Below, in pieces: positions 1-7,869 of a stretch of 9,016 nucleotides of DNA (within the stretch, counting starts at the first letter, position 1; every line of letters begins with the position of its first letter). This DNA is from Dyella_B sp035508675. Its GTDB lineage: Bacteria; Pseudomonadota; Gammaproteobacteria; Xanthomonadales; Rhodanobacteraceae. Under the pieces are notes generated by a model. It made no database searches. It saw only the letters and a program-made list of their open reading frames with translations, and was not told where the DNA came from. Location of the stretch: contig NZ_DATJMN010000178.1 of NCBI RefSeq assembly GCF_035508675.1, positions 1 through 9,016 on the forward strand, written 5' to 3'. The translations under genes and the position numbers were made by a program.

Positions 1-17
1 CTGCCACGTGACGAGTC

Positions 18-1124
18 ATGCGCGAAGACATCAGCTTACAACGGACTTGGGTCCATACCCTCGCCCTGCTCTTGCTAGCCACCGTACTGAGCGCGTGCGA
101 CGACCGGCAACCGCACCCGATCGCGCAAACCACCCCACCCGCACTCGCATCGCTGGTCGTGCATGCGCAAGTCGCTCCGCAGGAACAGATCTGGGACGGC
201 ACCGTAGAAGCGATCCATTCCGCCGTGCTGTCCGCACAAACCAATGCGCGCGTGGTCGAGCTACCTTACGATGTTGACGATGTGGTTCCGGCCGGCGCAG
301 TGCTGGTGCGTTTCAGCAACGTGGAGCAATCCTCCGCCACGCGGGCGGCAAAGGAACAGATCACGGCGGCCCAGGCCGTCTACGCCAACGCGAAGATCAA
401 TTACGACCGCATCGCCGCGATCGCCGCGGAGGGACTGATCGCCAAGGCCAGCCTCGATGCCGCACTCGCGCAGCGCGATAGCGCTTATGCCGCCTTGCTT
501 GCCGCGCAGGCCAATTGGCGCAACGTCGGCATGCAAGAAGACTACACCGTGGTACGCGCGCCGTACGACGCCATCGTCACGCGCCGCTATGTGCAAGTGG
601 GCGAGTCGGTGCAAGCCGGCCCGCCGGTGCCCCAGCAGCTGATCGCCATCGCATCGCTGAAAGATTTGCGCGTCAATGTGCAAGTACCGCAGGGCGCGGT
701 GGAGGCCATCCGTCGCTATCACTCGGCATTTGTCCTGCCGGGCGGCGATGCCGCGCGTATTCCTGCCACCTCGGTCACCGTGTTTCCGTATGCCGATCCG
801 GAGACGCACAGCTTTTCCGTGCGCGTGGAGATGTCGGGCGACCACACCGGCCTCTATCCCGGCATGACGGTGAAAGTGGCGTTCGCTACGGGTGAAGGAC
901 GGCGCCTGCTGGTGCCGCTCAGCGCACTGGTCCAACGCGGCGAACTGCAAGGCGTGTACGTGATCGGTAACAACCAGATCGCACTGCGGCAGGTGCGTAC
1001 CGGACATCATGACGACAACAAGGTCGAGATACTCGCCGGCCTGGACGATGGCGAGCGCATCGCCACCGATCCTGCCGCGGCCGGCCGCCAGTTGGTGGAG
1101 CGCCACCGCGGAGCCGCGCCATGA
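18..1124 (+). CDS. RND efflux periplasmic adaptor (membrane fusion protein), lipoprotein
   Basis: This is the adaptor that links an inner-membrane RND pump to an outer-membrane channel in tripartite efflux. The 368-residue product starts with a short charged segment and a hydrophobic stretch ending in a lipobox, L24-S-A-C27, so it is probably cleaved and lipidated at Cys27. Asp28 follows the cysteine; in E. coli an Asp at +2 keeps lipoproteins in the inner membrane, which suits an adaptor. The HlyD-type order follows: first lipoyl half about 66-100 (including the ARVVELPYDVDDVVPAG segment), an alpha-helical hairpin rich in Ala/Gln about 102-170, second lipoyl half about 176-215 (APYDAIVTRRYVQVGESV), then beta-barrel and membrane-proximal domains to about 355. 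The ATG at 18 is preceded by a weak ACGAG. The stop overlaps the start of the permease gene (ATGA at 1121-1124), indicating translational coupling. The family is clear; the exported substrate cannot be told from sequence. Confidence 0.93.
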   Translation: MREDISLQRTWVHTLALLLLATVLSACDDRQPHPIAQTTPPALASLVVHAQVAPQEQIWDGTVEAIHSAVLSAQTNARVVELPYDVDDVVPAGAVLVRFSNVEQSSATRAAKEQITAAQAVYANAKINYDRIAAIAAEGLIAKASLDAALAQRDSAYAALLAAQANWRNVGMQEDYTVVRAPYDAIVTRRYVQVGESVQAGPPVPQQLIAIASLKDLRVNVQVPQGAVEAIRRYHSAFVLPGGDAARIPATSVTVFPYADPETHSFSVRVEMSGDHTGLYPGMTVKVAFATGEGRRLLVPLSALVQRGELQGVYVIGNNQIALRQVRTGHHDDNKVEILAGLDDGERIATDPAAAGRQLVERHRGAAP

Positions 1125-4100
1125 GTGCGCCGCTGGGCTTTTCCGGCCGCATCGCGCGCAGTTTTCTCACCTCACCGCTCACGCCGATCCTGGCCATCGC
1201 CGCGCTGCTGCTGGGCGTGGCGGCGATGATGATCACGCCGCGCGAAGAAGAACCGCAGATCGACGTGACCATGGCGAACGTGATGGTGCCCTTCCCCGGC
1301 GCCGACGTGCACGATGTGGAGAATCTGGTGGCGTTTCCGCTGGAGCAGAAGCTGTCGGAAATCGAAGGCATTAAGCACGTGTATTCGGTCAGCCGCCCCG
1401 GCATCGCCATCATCACGGTGGAATTCCAGGTCGGCGTGCCGCGCCAGACGGCGATCGTGCGGCTGTACAACCAGGTGTTCCAGAACCAGGATTTCGTGCC
1501 GCGCGGCCTGGGTGTGGGGCCACCGCTGATCCGGCCGATGGGCATCGATGACGTACCGGTGATGGCACTGACGCTATGGAGCGATCGCCCCGGCGAAACG
1601 CCTACCCAGCTCGGTGAAGTGGCGCACACGCTGGAAACGGAACTCAAGCGCGTGCCTGGCACGCGCGACGTCTACACCATCGGCGCACCCGAACGCGCCG
1701 TGATGGTGGAGCTGGATGCCACCAAGCTCGCTTCCTACGGCATGGCCATCACCGACATTTCCGGCGCCCTCCAGGCGGCGAACACGGTGACGCAAGCGGG
1801 CGAACGCGTCACCGCCGTCACCGATATTCCGGTGACGGCCGGCAGCTTCCTCGCCAACGCTGACGATGTGGCGAACCTGGTGATCGGCTTGAAGCAAGGG
1901 CAGCCGGTGTTCCTGTCCGACGTGGCTCGCATCCATCAAGGTGCCGATCTGCCGGGCAGCTACGCATGGTTCGGCACACCACCCGGCAAGGGCGGCCCGG
2001 CCAGCGGTTCGGCACCGGCCGTCACCATCGCCATCGCCAAGAAACCCGGCACGAATGCCGCCGACATCACCACGGCGATCGCGGCGCGCCTGGCATTCCT
2101 GCAAGGCGTGGTGATACCGGCCGGCGTGCATGTCGAGGTCACGCGCGACTATGGGCAGACCGCCACCGACAAGGCAAACCATCTTATTCACAAACTGATT
2201 TTCGCCACCGTTTCGGTGGTGCTGCTGGTGCTGCTGGCACTGGGCTGGCGCGAAGCCATCGTGGTGGGCAGCGCCGTGATCGTCACCTTGATGCTGACCT
2301 TGTTCGCTTCCTGGGCGATGGGTTTCACCATCAACCGCGTATCGCTGTTCGCGCTGATCTTTTCCATCGGCATCCTGGTCGACGACGCCATCGTGGTGGT
2401 TGAAAACATCCACCGGCACATGGCCATGGGCGGCTCGCTGCGCGAGGCCATTCCCGCGGCGGTAAGCGAGGTAGGCGGCCCCACCATCCTCGCCACGTTT
2501 ACGGTCATCGCCGCGCTGCTGCCGATGGCCTTCGTCTCCGGCCTGATGGGGCCGTACATGCGGCCGATTCCGATCAATGCCTCGGCCGGCATGCTGCTGT
2601 CGCTGGCGGTGGCGCTGATCGTGACGCCGTGGCTTGCGTTCCGGCTGTTGCGGCATGCGCACCACCCTGCGGAAGCCGCGCAGGCGCCGGGCGGTAGCCG
2701 GCTGCACCGCCTGTTCCACCGAGTGATGTTTCCCTTCATCGGTGGTGCGCGCGCGCCGCGCCGGCGTAAGCTGCTGTTCGCAGCCATGGGCCTGCTAGTA
2801 ATAGCAGCGGCCGGACTGGTCTTGGTGAAAGCGGTGGTGCTGAAGATGCTGCCGTTCGACAACAAATCCGAATTCCAGGTGGTGGTGGACATGCCCGCCG
2901 GCAGCACGCTGGAACGCACCAACCGCGTGCTGGCCGAACTGGCGCAGGCCGTGTCGACCATTCCCGAGGTGAAGGACTGGCAAGGCTACGCCGGCGCTGC
3001 CGCGCCGATCACCTTCAACGGCCTGGTACGCCAGTACTACCTGCGCAGCGGGCCGCTGGTGGGTGACCTGCAAGTGAATCTGCTCGACAAGGCACTGCGC
3101 AACCGGCAAAGCCACGCGATCGCGCTGGCGGCGCGGCCGATGCTGGCGAAGATCGGCGCGCGCTACGGCGCCGCGATAAAAGTCGTGGAAGTACCGCCCG
3201 GCCCGCCAGTATTGGCGCCGATCGTGGCCGAAGTGTATGGCCCCGATGACGACATGGTGCGCAAGGCAGCGCGGCGCCTTAGGAACATGTTTGCCAGCAC
3301 GCCTGACATCGTGGACATCGACAGCAGCGTGGAAGCCGATGCGCCACGCAACGTCGTGACGGTGGATCGCCAGCGCGCGACCGAGCTCGGCCTCAGCCAG
3401 GCCGATATCGCACAGGCGTTGCGCACCGCCCTGTCCGGCGACGACGCCACCTATCTGATGGATGGCCACGCCAAATACGCCGTGCCGGTGCGCCTGCGCT
3501 TGCCGGCAGGCGACCAGGCATCGCTTGCGCAATTGTTGGCGCTGCGTATCCGCGCGCACGGCATGGCGCCGACACCCGTGACAACGTTCGCGCAACTGTT
3601 CGTACCGCATGCTCCGGCATCGTACGGCGCGCTGGTGCCGCTGTCCGAAGTGGTCAACGTACGCACGGACGAGCGGGAAAAGGCCATCTATCACAAGGAC
3701 CTGCTGCCGTATGCCTACGTGGTCGGCGACGATGCCGGCGCCACCGACAGCCCGCTGTACGGCATGTTCAAGATGGTCGGCAGATTGCGACGCGAAAAAG
3801 TGCTGGGCCAGACCGTCGACCAGCACTTCATCGCGCAGCCGCAGGATACGAGCGGCCTGGCGATCAAATGGGACGGCGAATGGCAGATCACGTATGAAAC
3901 CTTCCGCGACATGGGGCTGGCCTATTCGGTGGGCCTGCTGCTGATCTACCTGCTGGTGGTGGGCCAGTTCAAAAGCTATGTCGTGCCGCTGATCATCATG
4001 GCGCCGATTCCGCTGACCGTGATCGGCGTGATGCCCGGCCATGCGCTACTGGGTGCGCAGTACACCGCCACCTCGATGATCGGCATGATCGCGCTGGCCG

Positions 4101-4399
4101 GCATCATCGTGCGCAATTCGATCCTGTTGATCAATTTCATCAACCACGCACTCGCCGCAGGCCGGCGGCCGGAAGAAGCCGTGATCGAAGCCGCCGCCGT
4201 ACGCGCCAAGCCGATCGTGCTGACCGGCGTGGCGGCGATGGCGGGCGGCTTCTTCATCCTCGACGACCCGATTTTTCAAGGACTGGCAGTGTCGCTGATC
4301 TTCGGCATCCTGGTGTCGACGATCCTGACGCTGCTGGTGATTCCGCTGCTGTACTACGCCTGGCTGTCGCGCCAGGCGCAAACACCACGCGACGCCTGA
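1121..4399 (+). CDS. RND efflux transporter permease subunit (AcrB/HAE type)
   Basis: This is a proton-driven inner-membrane pump that captures substrates from the periplasm or membrane. At 1092 residues it is slightly longer than AcrB (about 1050). It shows the duplicated RND layout: TM1 about 21-39, first periplasmic loop about 40-355, TM2-TM6 about 359-510, a cytoplasmic linker with HAHHPAEAAQ, TM7 about 565-585, second periplasmic loop about 590-925, and TM8-TM12 to about 1080. TM4 carries LVDDAIVVVENI with the proton-relay pair Asp421/Asp422 (AcrB Asp407/408). CusA-type metal pumps have a single Asp there, so a drug/organic-substrate class is more likely than metal efflux. In TM10 the position of AcrB Lys940 appears to be Arg998 (IIVRNSILL). 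GGAG at 1110-1113 lies 7 bases before the ATG, which overlaps the adaptor stop. No outer-membrane partner is encoded in the window, so one may lie upstream or elsewhere. The substrate is unknown. Confidence 0.95.
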   Translation: MSAPLGFSGRIARSFLTSPLTPILAIAALLLGVAAMMITPREEEPQIDVTMANVMVPFPGADVHDVENLVAFPLEQKLSEIEGIKHVYSVSRPGIAIITVEFQVGVPRQTAIVRLYNQVFQNQDFVPRGLGVGPPLIRPMGIDDVPVMALTLWSDRPGETPTQLGEVAHTLETELKRVPGTRDVYTIGAPERAVMVELDATKLASYGMAITDISGALQAANTVTQAGERVTAVTDIPVTAGSFLANADDVANLVIGLKQGQPVFLSDVARIHQGADLPGSYAWFGTPPGKGGPASGSAPAVTIAIAKKPGTNAADITTAIAARLAFLQGVVIPAGVHVEVTRDYGQTATDKANHLIHKLIFATVSVVLLVLLALGWREAIVVGSAVIVTLMLTLFASWAMGFTINRVSLFALIFSIGILVDDAIVVVENIHRHMAMGGSLREAIPAAVSEVGGPTILATFTVIAALLPMAFVSGLMGPYMRPIPINASAGMLLSLAVALIVTPWLAFRLLRHAHHPAEAAQAPGGSRLHRLFHRVMFPFIGGARAPRRRKLLFAAMGLLVIAAAGLVLVKAVVLKMLPFDNKSEFQVVVDMPAGSTLERTNRVLAELAQAVSTIPEVKDWQGYAGAAAPITFNGLVRQYYLRSGPLVGDLQVNLLDKALRNRQSHAIALAARPMLAKIGARYGAAIKVVEVPPGPPVLAPIVAEVYGPDDDMVRKAARRLRNMFASTPDIVDIDSSVEADAPRNVVTVDRQRATELGLSQADIAQALRTALSGDDATYLMDGHAKYAVPVRLRLPAGDQASLAQLLALRIRAHGMAPTPVTTFAQLFVPHAPASYGALVPLSEVVNVRTDEREKAIYHKDLLPYAYVVGDDAGATDSPLYGMFKMVGRLRREKVLGQTVDQHFIAQPQDTSGLAIKWDGEWQITYETFRDMGLAYSVGLLLIYLLVVGQFKSYVVPLIIMAPIPLTVIGVMPGHALLGAQYTATSMIGMIALAGIIVRNSILLINFINHALAAGRRPEEAVIEAAAVRAKPIVLTGVAAMAGGFFILDDPIFQGLAVSLIFGILVSTILTLLVIPLLYYAWLSRQAQTPRDA

Positions 4400-4409
4400 G
4401 GGAGCGATC

Positions 4410-4838
4410 ATGTTCAAGCATCTGCTACTGGCCACCGACGGATCGGCGCACGCCGAATCGGCAGTGAAAACCGGCGTGCAACTGGCCCGGTCGCTGCACG
4501 CGGAAGTAACCGGCATGACCGTGCTCGCACCGGACGACGCGCCCACGCCGCAAGCCGCGGCAACCCATCAAACCGCCCATCCACACGGCCATGGCATCGC
4601 CAATGCGCATTTGCGTTTCGTGCAGATCGTCGCCAACACCCACGACGTGACGTGCGACACCGTGTGCGTCACCGGCAAAGCACCGCACGAGGAGATCATC
4701 CGCACCGCCGACCGACTGCACTGCGACCTGATCGTGATGGGCGCGTTCGGGCGCAAGGGCATCAAGGCGCAGCTGCTCGGCAGCGAAACGCAAAGAGTCT
4801 TGATTCACGGCCATTTGCCGGTACTGGTGTGCAAGTAG
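4410..4838 (+). CDS. Universal stress protein (UspA family, ATP-binding type)
   Basis: A single-domain 142-residue cytoplasmic Usp protein, normal length for the family. It begins with the typical FKHLLLATDGSAHAESAV strand-loop-helix, where Asp10 contacts nucleotide in the ATP-binding class. Near the C-terminus it has the full G-2x-G-9x-G-S motif (Gly111, Gly114, Gly124, Ser125), which marks ATP-binding MJ0577-like members rather than UspA proper. It ends in the usual hydrophobic strand, PVLVCK. The loop in the middle is unusually rich in histidine (His53, 57, 59, 61, 67). A strong GGGAG at 4400-4404 sits 5 bases before the ATG, and only 10 bp separate it from the permease stop, so it is probably co-transcribed with the efflux genes. 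The TAG stop falls inside the GTAG head of a palindromic repeat. Such proteins modulate stress survival; the exact partner is not predictable. Confidence 0.92.
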   Translation: MFKHLLLATDGSAHAESAVKTGVQLARSLHAEVTGMTVLAPDDAPTPQAAATHQTAHPHGHGIANAHLRFVQIVANTHDVTCDTVCVTGKAPHEEIIRTADRLHCDLIVMGAFGRKGIKAQLLGSETQRVLIHGHLPVLVCK

Positions 4839-4898
4839 GCTGGGATGAAATCCCAGCATCAAGAACCACGACAAAGCTGGGATTTCATCCCAGCCTGC
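4835..4898. repeat. Nested inverted repeat, REP/BIME-like element
   Basis: Two 20-bp arms, 4838-4857 and 4876-4895, are perfect reverse complements separated by 18 bp. Each arm is itself a hairpin: GCTGGGAT (4839-4846), loop GAA, ATCCCAGC (4850-4857), and again GCTGGGAT (4876-4883), loop TTC, ATCCCAGC (4887-4894). The left unit is headed by GTAG (4835-4838) and the right unit, read on the minus strand, by GCAG. A GTAG head followed by a short palindrome is the known form of REP sequences tied to RAYT transposases in Stenotrophomonas and relatives; two inverted units make a BIME. Assignment to that family is inference from form, since copy number cannot be seen here. It sits between the stress-protein and ATPase genes, where the folded RNA could stabilise the upstream mRNA or attenuate read-through. 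There is no T-run after either hairpin, so it is not a classic intrinsic terminator. Confidence 0.8.
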
Positions 4899-4949
4899 GA
4901 TCCTCATCGGCAGAAAGATATTTCCGCCACGACCAAACAGGCACCCGTG

Positions 4950-7376
4950 ATGGAAGCCGCACGAACCGCCACCGAAGAACTCGCCGCGCTGGGCTCCAGC
5001 CGCGAACGCGGCCTGTCGTCGGCAGAAGCGGCGATCCGGCTGAAGCGCGATGGCGCCAACGAGATCGCACGAAAAAAGCAGCATCCGCCGTGGCTGCTGC
5101 TCAAGAAATTCTGGGGCATCTCGGCGTGGATGATCGAGCTGGTCGCCTTGCTTTCCCTGGTACTGAAGAAGTACGACGACGTGTGGATGGCGCTGTTGCT
5201 GCTGGTCATCAATGCCTTGCTCAGCTTTCTGCAGGAGCAGCATGCCGCCGATGCCTTGGCGGCATTGCGGCAGCGGCTCAACGTGCTGGCCAGGGTCTTG
5301 CGCGATGGCGTGTGGCGCCCGATTCCTGCCGCGGAAATCGTATGCGGCGACGTCGTGCGCGTGCGTGCCGGCGATTTCGTGCCGGCCGATCTGCGCATCA
5401 TCGAAGGCGACGTGAAAGCGGATCAATCTGCGCTGACCGGCGAATCGCAAACCATCGAAAAGAAGCCCGACGACATGCTGTATTCCGGTTCGGTCGCCAG
5501 CCAGGGCGAAGCCAGCGGCGTCGTCACGGCAACGGGTGTTGGCACGCGTTTCGGCCGCACCGCCCAACTGGTGGAAGATGCGCAGCCGCGCTTGCATGTC
5601 AACGATGTGATCGGGCGCGTGGTCAAGTGGCTGCTCATCATCGTTGGCTCCGTGGTGGCGCTCACGCTGGTCGTCGCCCTGCTGCGCGGCGTACCGCTGG
5701 CGCAAACCCTGCCGGTGGCGCTGGTGGTGCTGATGAGCGCCATTCCGGTCGCGCTGCCGGTGATGTTCACGGTGAGCACGGCGCTGGGCTCGATGGAACT
5801 TGCGCACAAGGGCGTGCTGATCACGCGCCTTGGCGCGGTGGAAGACGCCGCCACCATGAACGTGTTGTGCGCCGACAAGACCGGCACGCTGACGCTCAAC
5901 CGGCTCAGCCTGGTGGACGCGCTGCCGCAAGCCGGGTTTTCCGGCAATGACGTGATACGCATCGGCGCGCTCGCCTCCAACGCCGCCGACTACGACCCGA
6001 TCGATTTGGCGTTTCTGCAGGCCGCCAGGGAGCGCAATTTGCTGACGGCCGATGCGCGCGTGCTTTCCTTCGTTCCGTTTTCCGCTGCCACGCGCTGTAC
6101 GCAAGCCACCATCGAAACGCCAAACGGCAAGCTGAGATGTATCAAGGGCGCGCTGCGCACCGTGGCGCAAGCGGCCGGGCTCAATGCCGGCACGCTGGAT
6201 ACGCTGCGATCGGCCGCTCGCGAGCAAGCCTTGAAAGGCATTCGCACGCTCGCTGTCGGGTGTGCGGACGATTCGGCGCCACCGAAGCTGGTGGGGCTGG
6301 CCTATCTGCACGATGCACCGCGGGCGGATTCGCGCCATCTGATCGAGCAACTGCATGCACTGCATGTCGACGTCAAGATGCTCACCGGCGACGCGCGGCC
6401 GGTCGGGCAGGAAATTGCCCACGAACTGGGCCTTGGCGAGGTGCTGCGCGCGCCGGATCTTCGCGCGCTTTCCAGTGCGCGGGCAGCGGAGCTGATCACT
6501 CGTGCCGATGGTTTTGCCGAGGTTTTCCCCGAAGACAAATACCGCGTGGTGACCAGCCTGCAAGCGGCCGGCCGCGTGGTAGGCATGACCGGCGACGGCG
6601 TGAACGATGCGCCTGCGTTGAAACAGGCCGAAGTCGGCATCGCTGTCAGCGGCGCGACCGACGTCGCCAAAGCCACCGCCAGCGCGGTGCTCACCACCGA
6701 AGGACTGGCCAATATCGTCGCGCTGGTGCAGACCGGCCGCGCTATTTACCAGCGCGTGCTCACCTGGATCGTCAACAAGGTCGCCGACACGATTCTCAAG
6801 GCCGGGTTGATCGTGGTGGCGTTTCTGGTCACCGGGCGTTTCGTGATTTCCGCGCTGGGCATGCTGCTGGTGGTGCTGCTTACCGACTTCGTCAAAGTGG
6901 CCTTGGCGACCGATCACGTCGAAGCCTCGCGTACGCCGGAGACATGGAACATCACACCCTTGATCGGTGTCTCGGTAGTGCTTGGCCTGTTGATGCTGGT
7001 CGAGTCACTCGGCCTGCTGGCGTTTGGTTGGCATGCGTTTGGGCTGGCGCAGAAGGATGGCCGGCTACTCACCTTCACGTTCCAGTTGCTGCTGTTTTTC
7101 GCGCTGTTTTCGCTGCTTTCCATTCGGGAGCGCCGCGCCTTCTGGAGGTCGCGGCCGAGCACCACGCTGATGGCATCGCTCGCAGCAGGCGCACTCGTCG
7201 GCATCCTGGTCGGCTGGTTCGGATTGGGGCGCTTGCAAGCGCTGCCGTTGTGGCAAAGCCTGTCGATGGCCGGCTGCGTAGGGATCTTGGTGCTAGGCCC
7301 CAATGATGCGATCAAGACCGAGTTGGTCCGGCGCGCACTTCAAAAAATGCATCCTCGACCCACGGAGGTCACCTGA
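4950..7376 (+). CDS. Plasma-membrane proton-efflux P-type ATPase (P3A type)
   Basis: Predicted ATP-driven H+ export across the inner membrane. From the ATG at 4950 the product has 808 residues. It has an N-terminal cation-ATPase domain (GLSSAEAAIRLKRDGANEI), TM1-2 about 58-95, an actuator domain with TGES (163-166), TM3 about 223-245, TM4 with IPVALP, and the phosphorylated Asp309 in DKTGTLT. A short nucleotide-binding domain follows with KGAL (Lys399), then TGD (479-481), the hinge TGDGVNDAP (from 547), and TM5-10. No heavy-metal-binding domain or CPC motif is present. TM6 has LLTDFVKVALATDHV; Asp646 matches the proton-binding Asp of P3A pumps, with Thr replacing the preceding Asn of plant and fungal enzymes. 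No long C-terminal regulatory domain is seen. The frame is open up to an ATG at 4845, but that start lies in the repeat element and would add 35 unrelated residues. A weak CAGG at 4938-4941 supports 4950; GTG at 4947 is also possible. Proton specificity is inferred from the family. Confidence 0.9.
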   Translation: MEAARTATEELAALGSSRERGLSSAEAAIRLKRDGANEIARKKQHPPWLLLKKFWGISAWMIELVALLSLVLKKYDDVWMALLLLVINALLSFLQEQHAADALAALRQRLNVLARVLRDGVWRPIPAAEIVCGDVVRVRAGDFVPADLRIIEGDVKADQSALTGESQTIEKKPDDMLYSGSVASQGEASGVVTATGVGTRFGRTAQLVEDAQPRLHVNDVIGRVVKWLLIIVGSVVALTLVVALLRGVPLAQTLPVALVVLMSAIPVALPVMFTVSTALGSMELAHKGVLITRLGAVEDAATMNVLCADKTGTLTLNRLSLVDALPQAGFSGNDVIRIGALASNAADYDPIDLAFLQAARERNLLTADARVLSFVPFSAATRCTQATIETPNGKLRCIKGALRTVAQAAGLNAGTLDTLRSAAREQALKGIRTLAVGCADDSAPPKLVGLAYLHDAPRADSRHLIEQLHALHVDVKMLTGDARPVGQEIAHELGLGEVLRAPDLRALSSARAAELITRADGFAEVFPEDKYRVVTSLQAAGRVVGMTGDGVNDAPALKQAEVGIAVSGATDVAKATASAVLTTEGLANIVALVQTGRAIYQRVLTWIVNKVADTILKAGLIVVAFLVTGRFVISALGMLLVVLLTDFVKVALATDHVEASRTPETWNITPLIGVSVVLGLLMLVESLGLLAFGWHAFGLAQKDGRLLTFTFQLLLFFALFSLLSIRERRAFWRSRPSTTLMASLAAGALVGILVGWFGLGRLQALPLWQSLSMAGCVGILVLGPNDAIKTELVRRALQKMHPRPTEVT
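7364..7368 (+). promoter_or_regulatory. Ribosome binding site fixing the thioredoxin start
   Basis: GGAGG lies 9 bases before the ATG at 7378 and inside the last codons of the ATPase gene. It selects the ATG at 7378 over an in-frame upstream ATG at 7303, which would add 25 residues with no thioredoxin-family character, encoded entirely within the ATPase gene. Confidence 0.8.
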
Positions 7377-7377
7377 C

Positions 7378-7839
7378 ATGGCCGCTCCGACGTCTGCTCG
7401 ACAAGAGCCTTTCATCCACGTGCTTTGTGCCGCCTGCAGCAAGGTCAACCGCGTTCCTCCCGAGCGCCTGACCGAACTGGCCCATTGCGGCCACTGCCAT
7501 CGCCCCTTGTTTGCAGGCCATCCGTTGGAGGTGGATGAGGCTGCATTCCAGGCACATGTACGCTTGGACGACCTGCCGCTGCTGGTCGACATGTGGGCGC
7601 CATGGTGCGGACCGTGCCGGATGATGGCGCCGCACTTCGAGCGCGCCGCCGCCCTGCTCGAACCGCACGTCCGTCTGCTCAAACTCGACACCGACCAGGC
7701 GCAAGCCACCGCAAACCACTATGGCATCCGCAGCATTCCTACGTTGTTGCTGATCCATCGCGGCAAGGTCATCGACCGGATCGCGGGCGCGCAAAGCGCC
7801 GAAGCCCTGGCTCGCTGGGTGCGGTCGCACTCGCTATGA
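7378..7839 (+). CDS. trxC: Thioredoxin 2 (TrxC-type, N-terminal zinc ribbon)
   Basis: A cytoplasmic thiol-disulfide reductase of 153 residues, close to E. coli TrxC (139). The N-terminal zinc ribbon has two CxxC pairs, Cys17-AA-Cys20 and Cys37-GH-Cys40. The thioredoxin fold follows with the active site WAPWCGPC (Cys77, Cys80) and the cis-proline loop IRSIPTLLL (Pro121). There is no signal peptide. In the known family the zinc ribbon responds to oxidation and tunes activity, and E. coli trxC is induced by OxyR; no OxyR site was identified here. The gene starts one base after the ATPase stop, so it is almost certainly on the same transcript. Placement next to a stress protein and an AhpD-like protein suggests a role in oxidative or acid stress, which is inference. 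Confidence 0.93.
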   Translation: MAAPTSARQEPFIHVLCAACSKVNRVPPERLTELAHCGHCHRPLFAGHPLEVDEAAFQAHVRLDDLPLLVDMWAPWCGPCRMMAPHFERAAALLEPHVRLLKLDTDQAQATANHYGIRSIPTLLLIHRGKVIDRIAGAQSAEALARWVRSHSL

Positions 7840-7869
7840 CCAGCCCTTTCATTTGCAAAGAGAACGATC

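Noticed and set aside
1..11. Possible end of an upstream gene, with TGA at 9-11
   Set aside because: Only three codons are visible, so nothing can be said about the frame or product.
2795..4042. A 415-codon minus-strand frame, and a 381-codon one at 1574-2719, opposite the RND permease
   Set aside because: Both have His/Arg/Gln-rich composition typical of antisense frames in high-GC genes, and no family motif.
4405..4420. 15 of 16 bases identical around the start codons of the stress-protein gene and the AhpD-like gene (7865-7880)
   Set aside because: Short, centred on a start codon, and the proteins are unrelated; chance is sufficient explanation.
4652..5950. A 432-codon plus-strand frame overlapping the stress protein and ATPase (and 389 codons at 6137-7306)
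   Set aside because: Arg/Ala-rich out-of-frame shadows; the true frames carry all the family motifs.
4425..6917. An 830-codon open frame on the minus strand opposite the stress-protein and ATPase genes
   Set aside because: It is a GC-rich shadow frame. The translation is rich in His, Arg, Gln and Gly with no recognisable domain, and it crosses two well-supported genes and the repeat.
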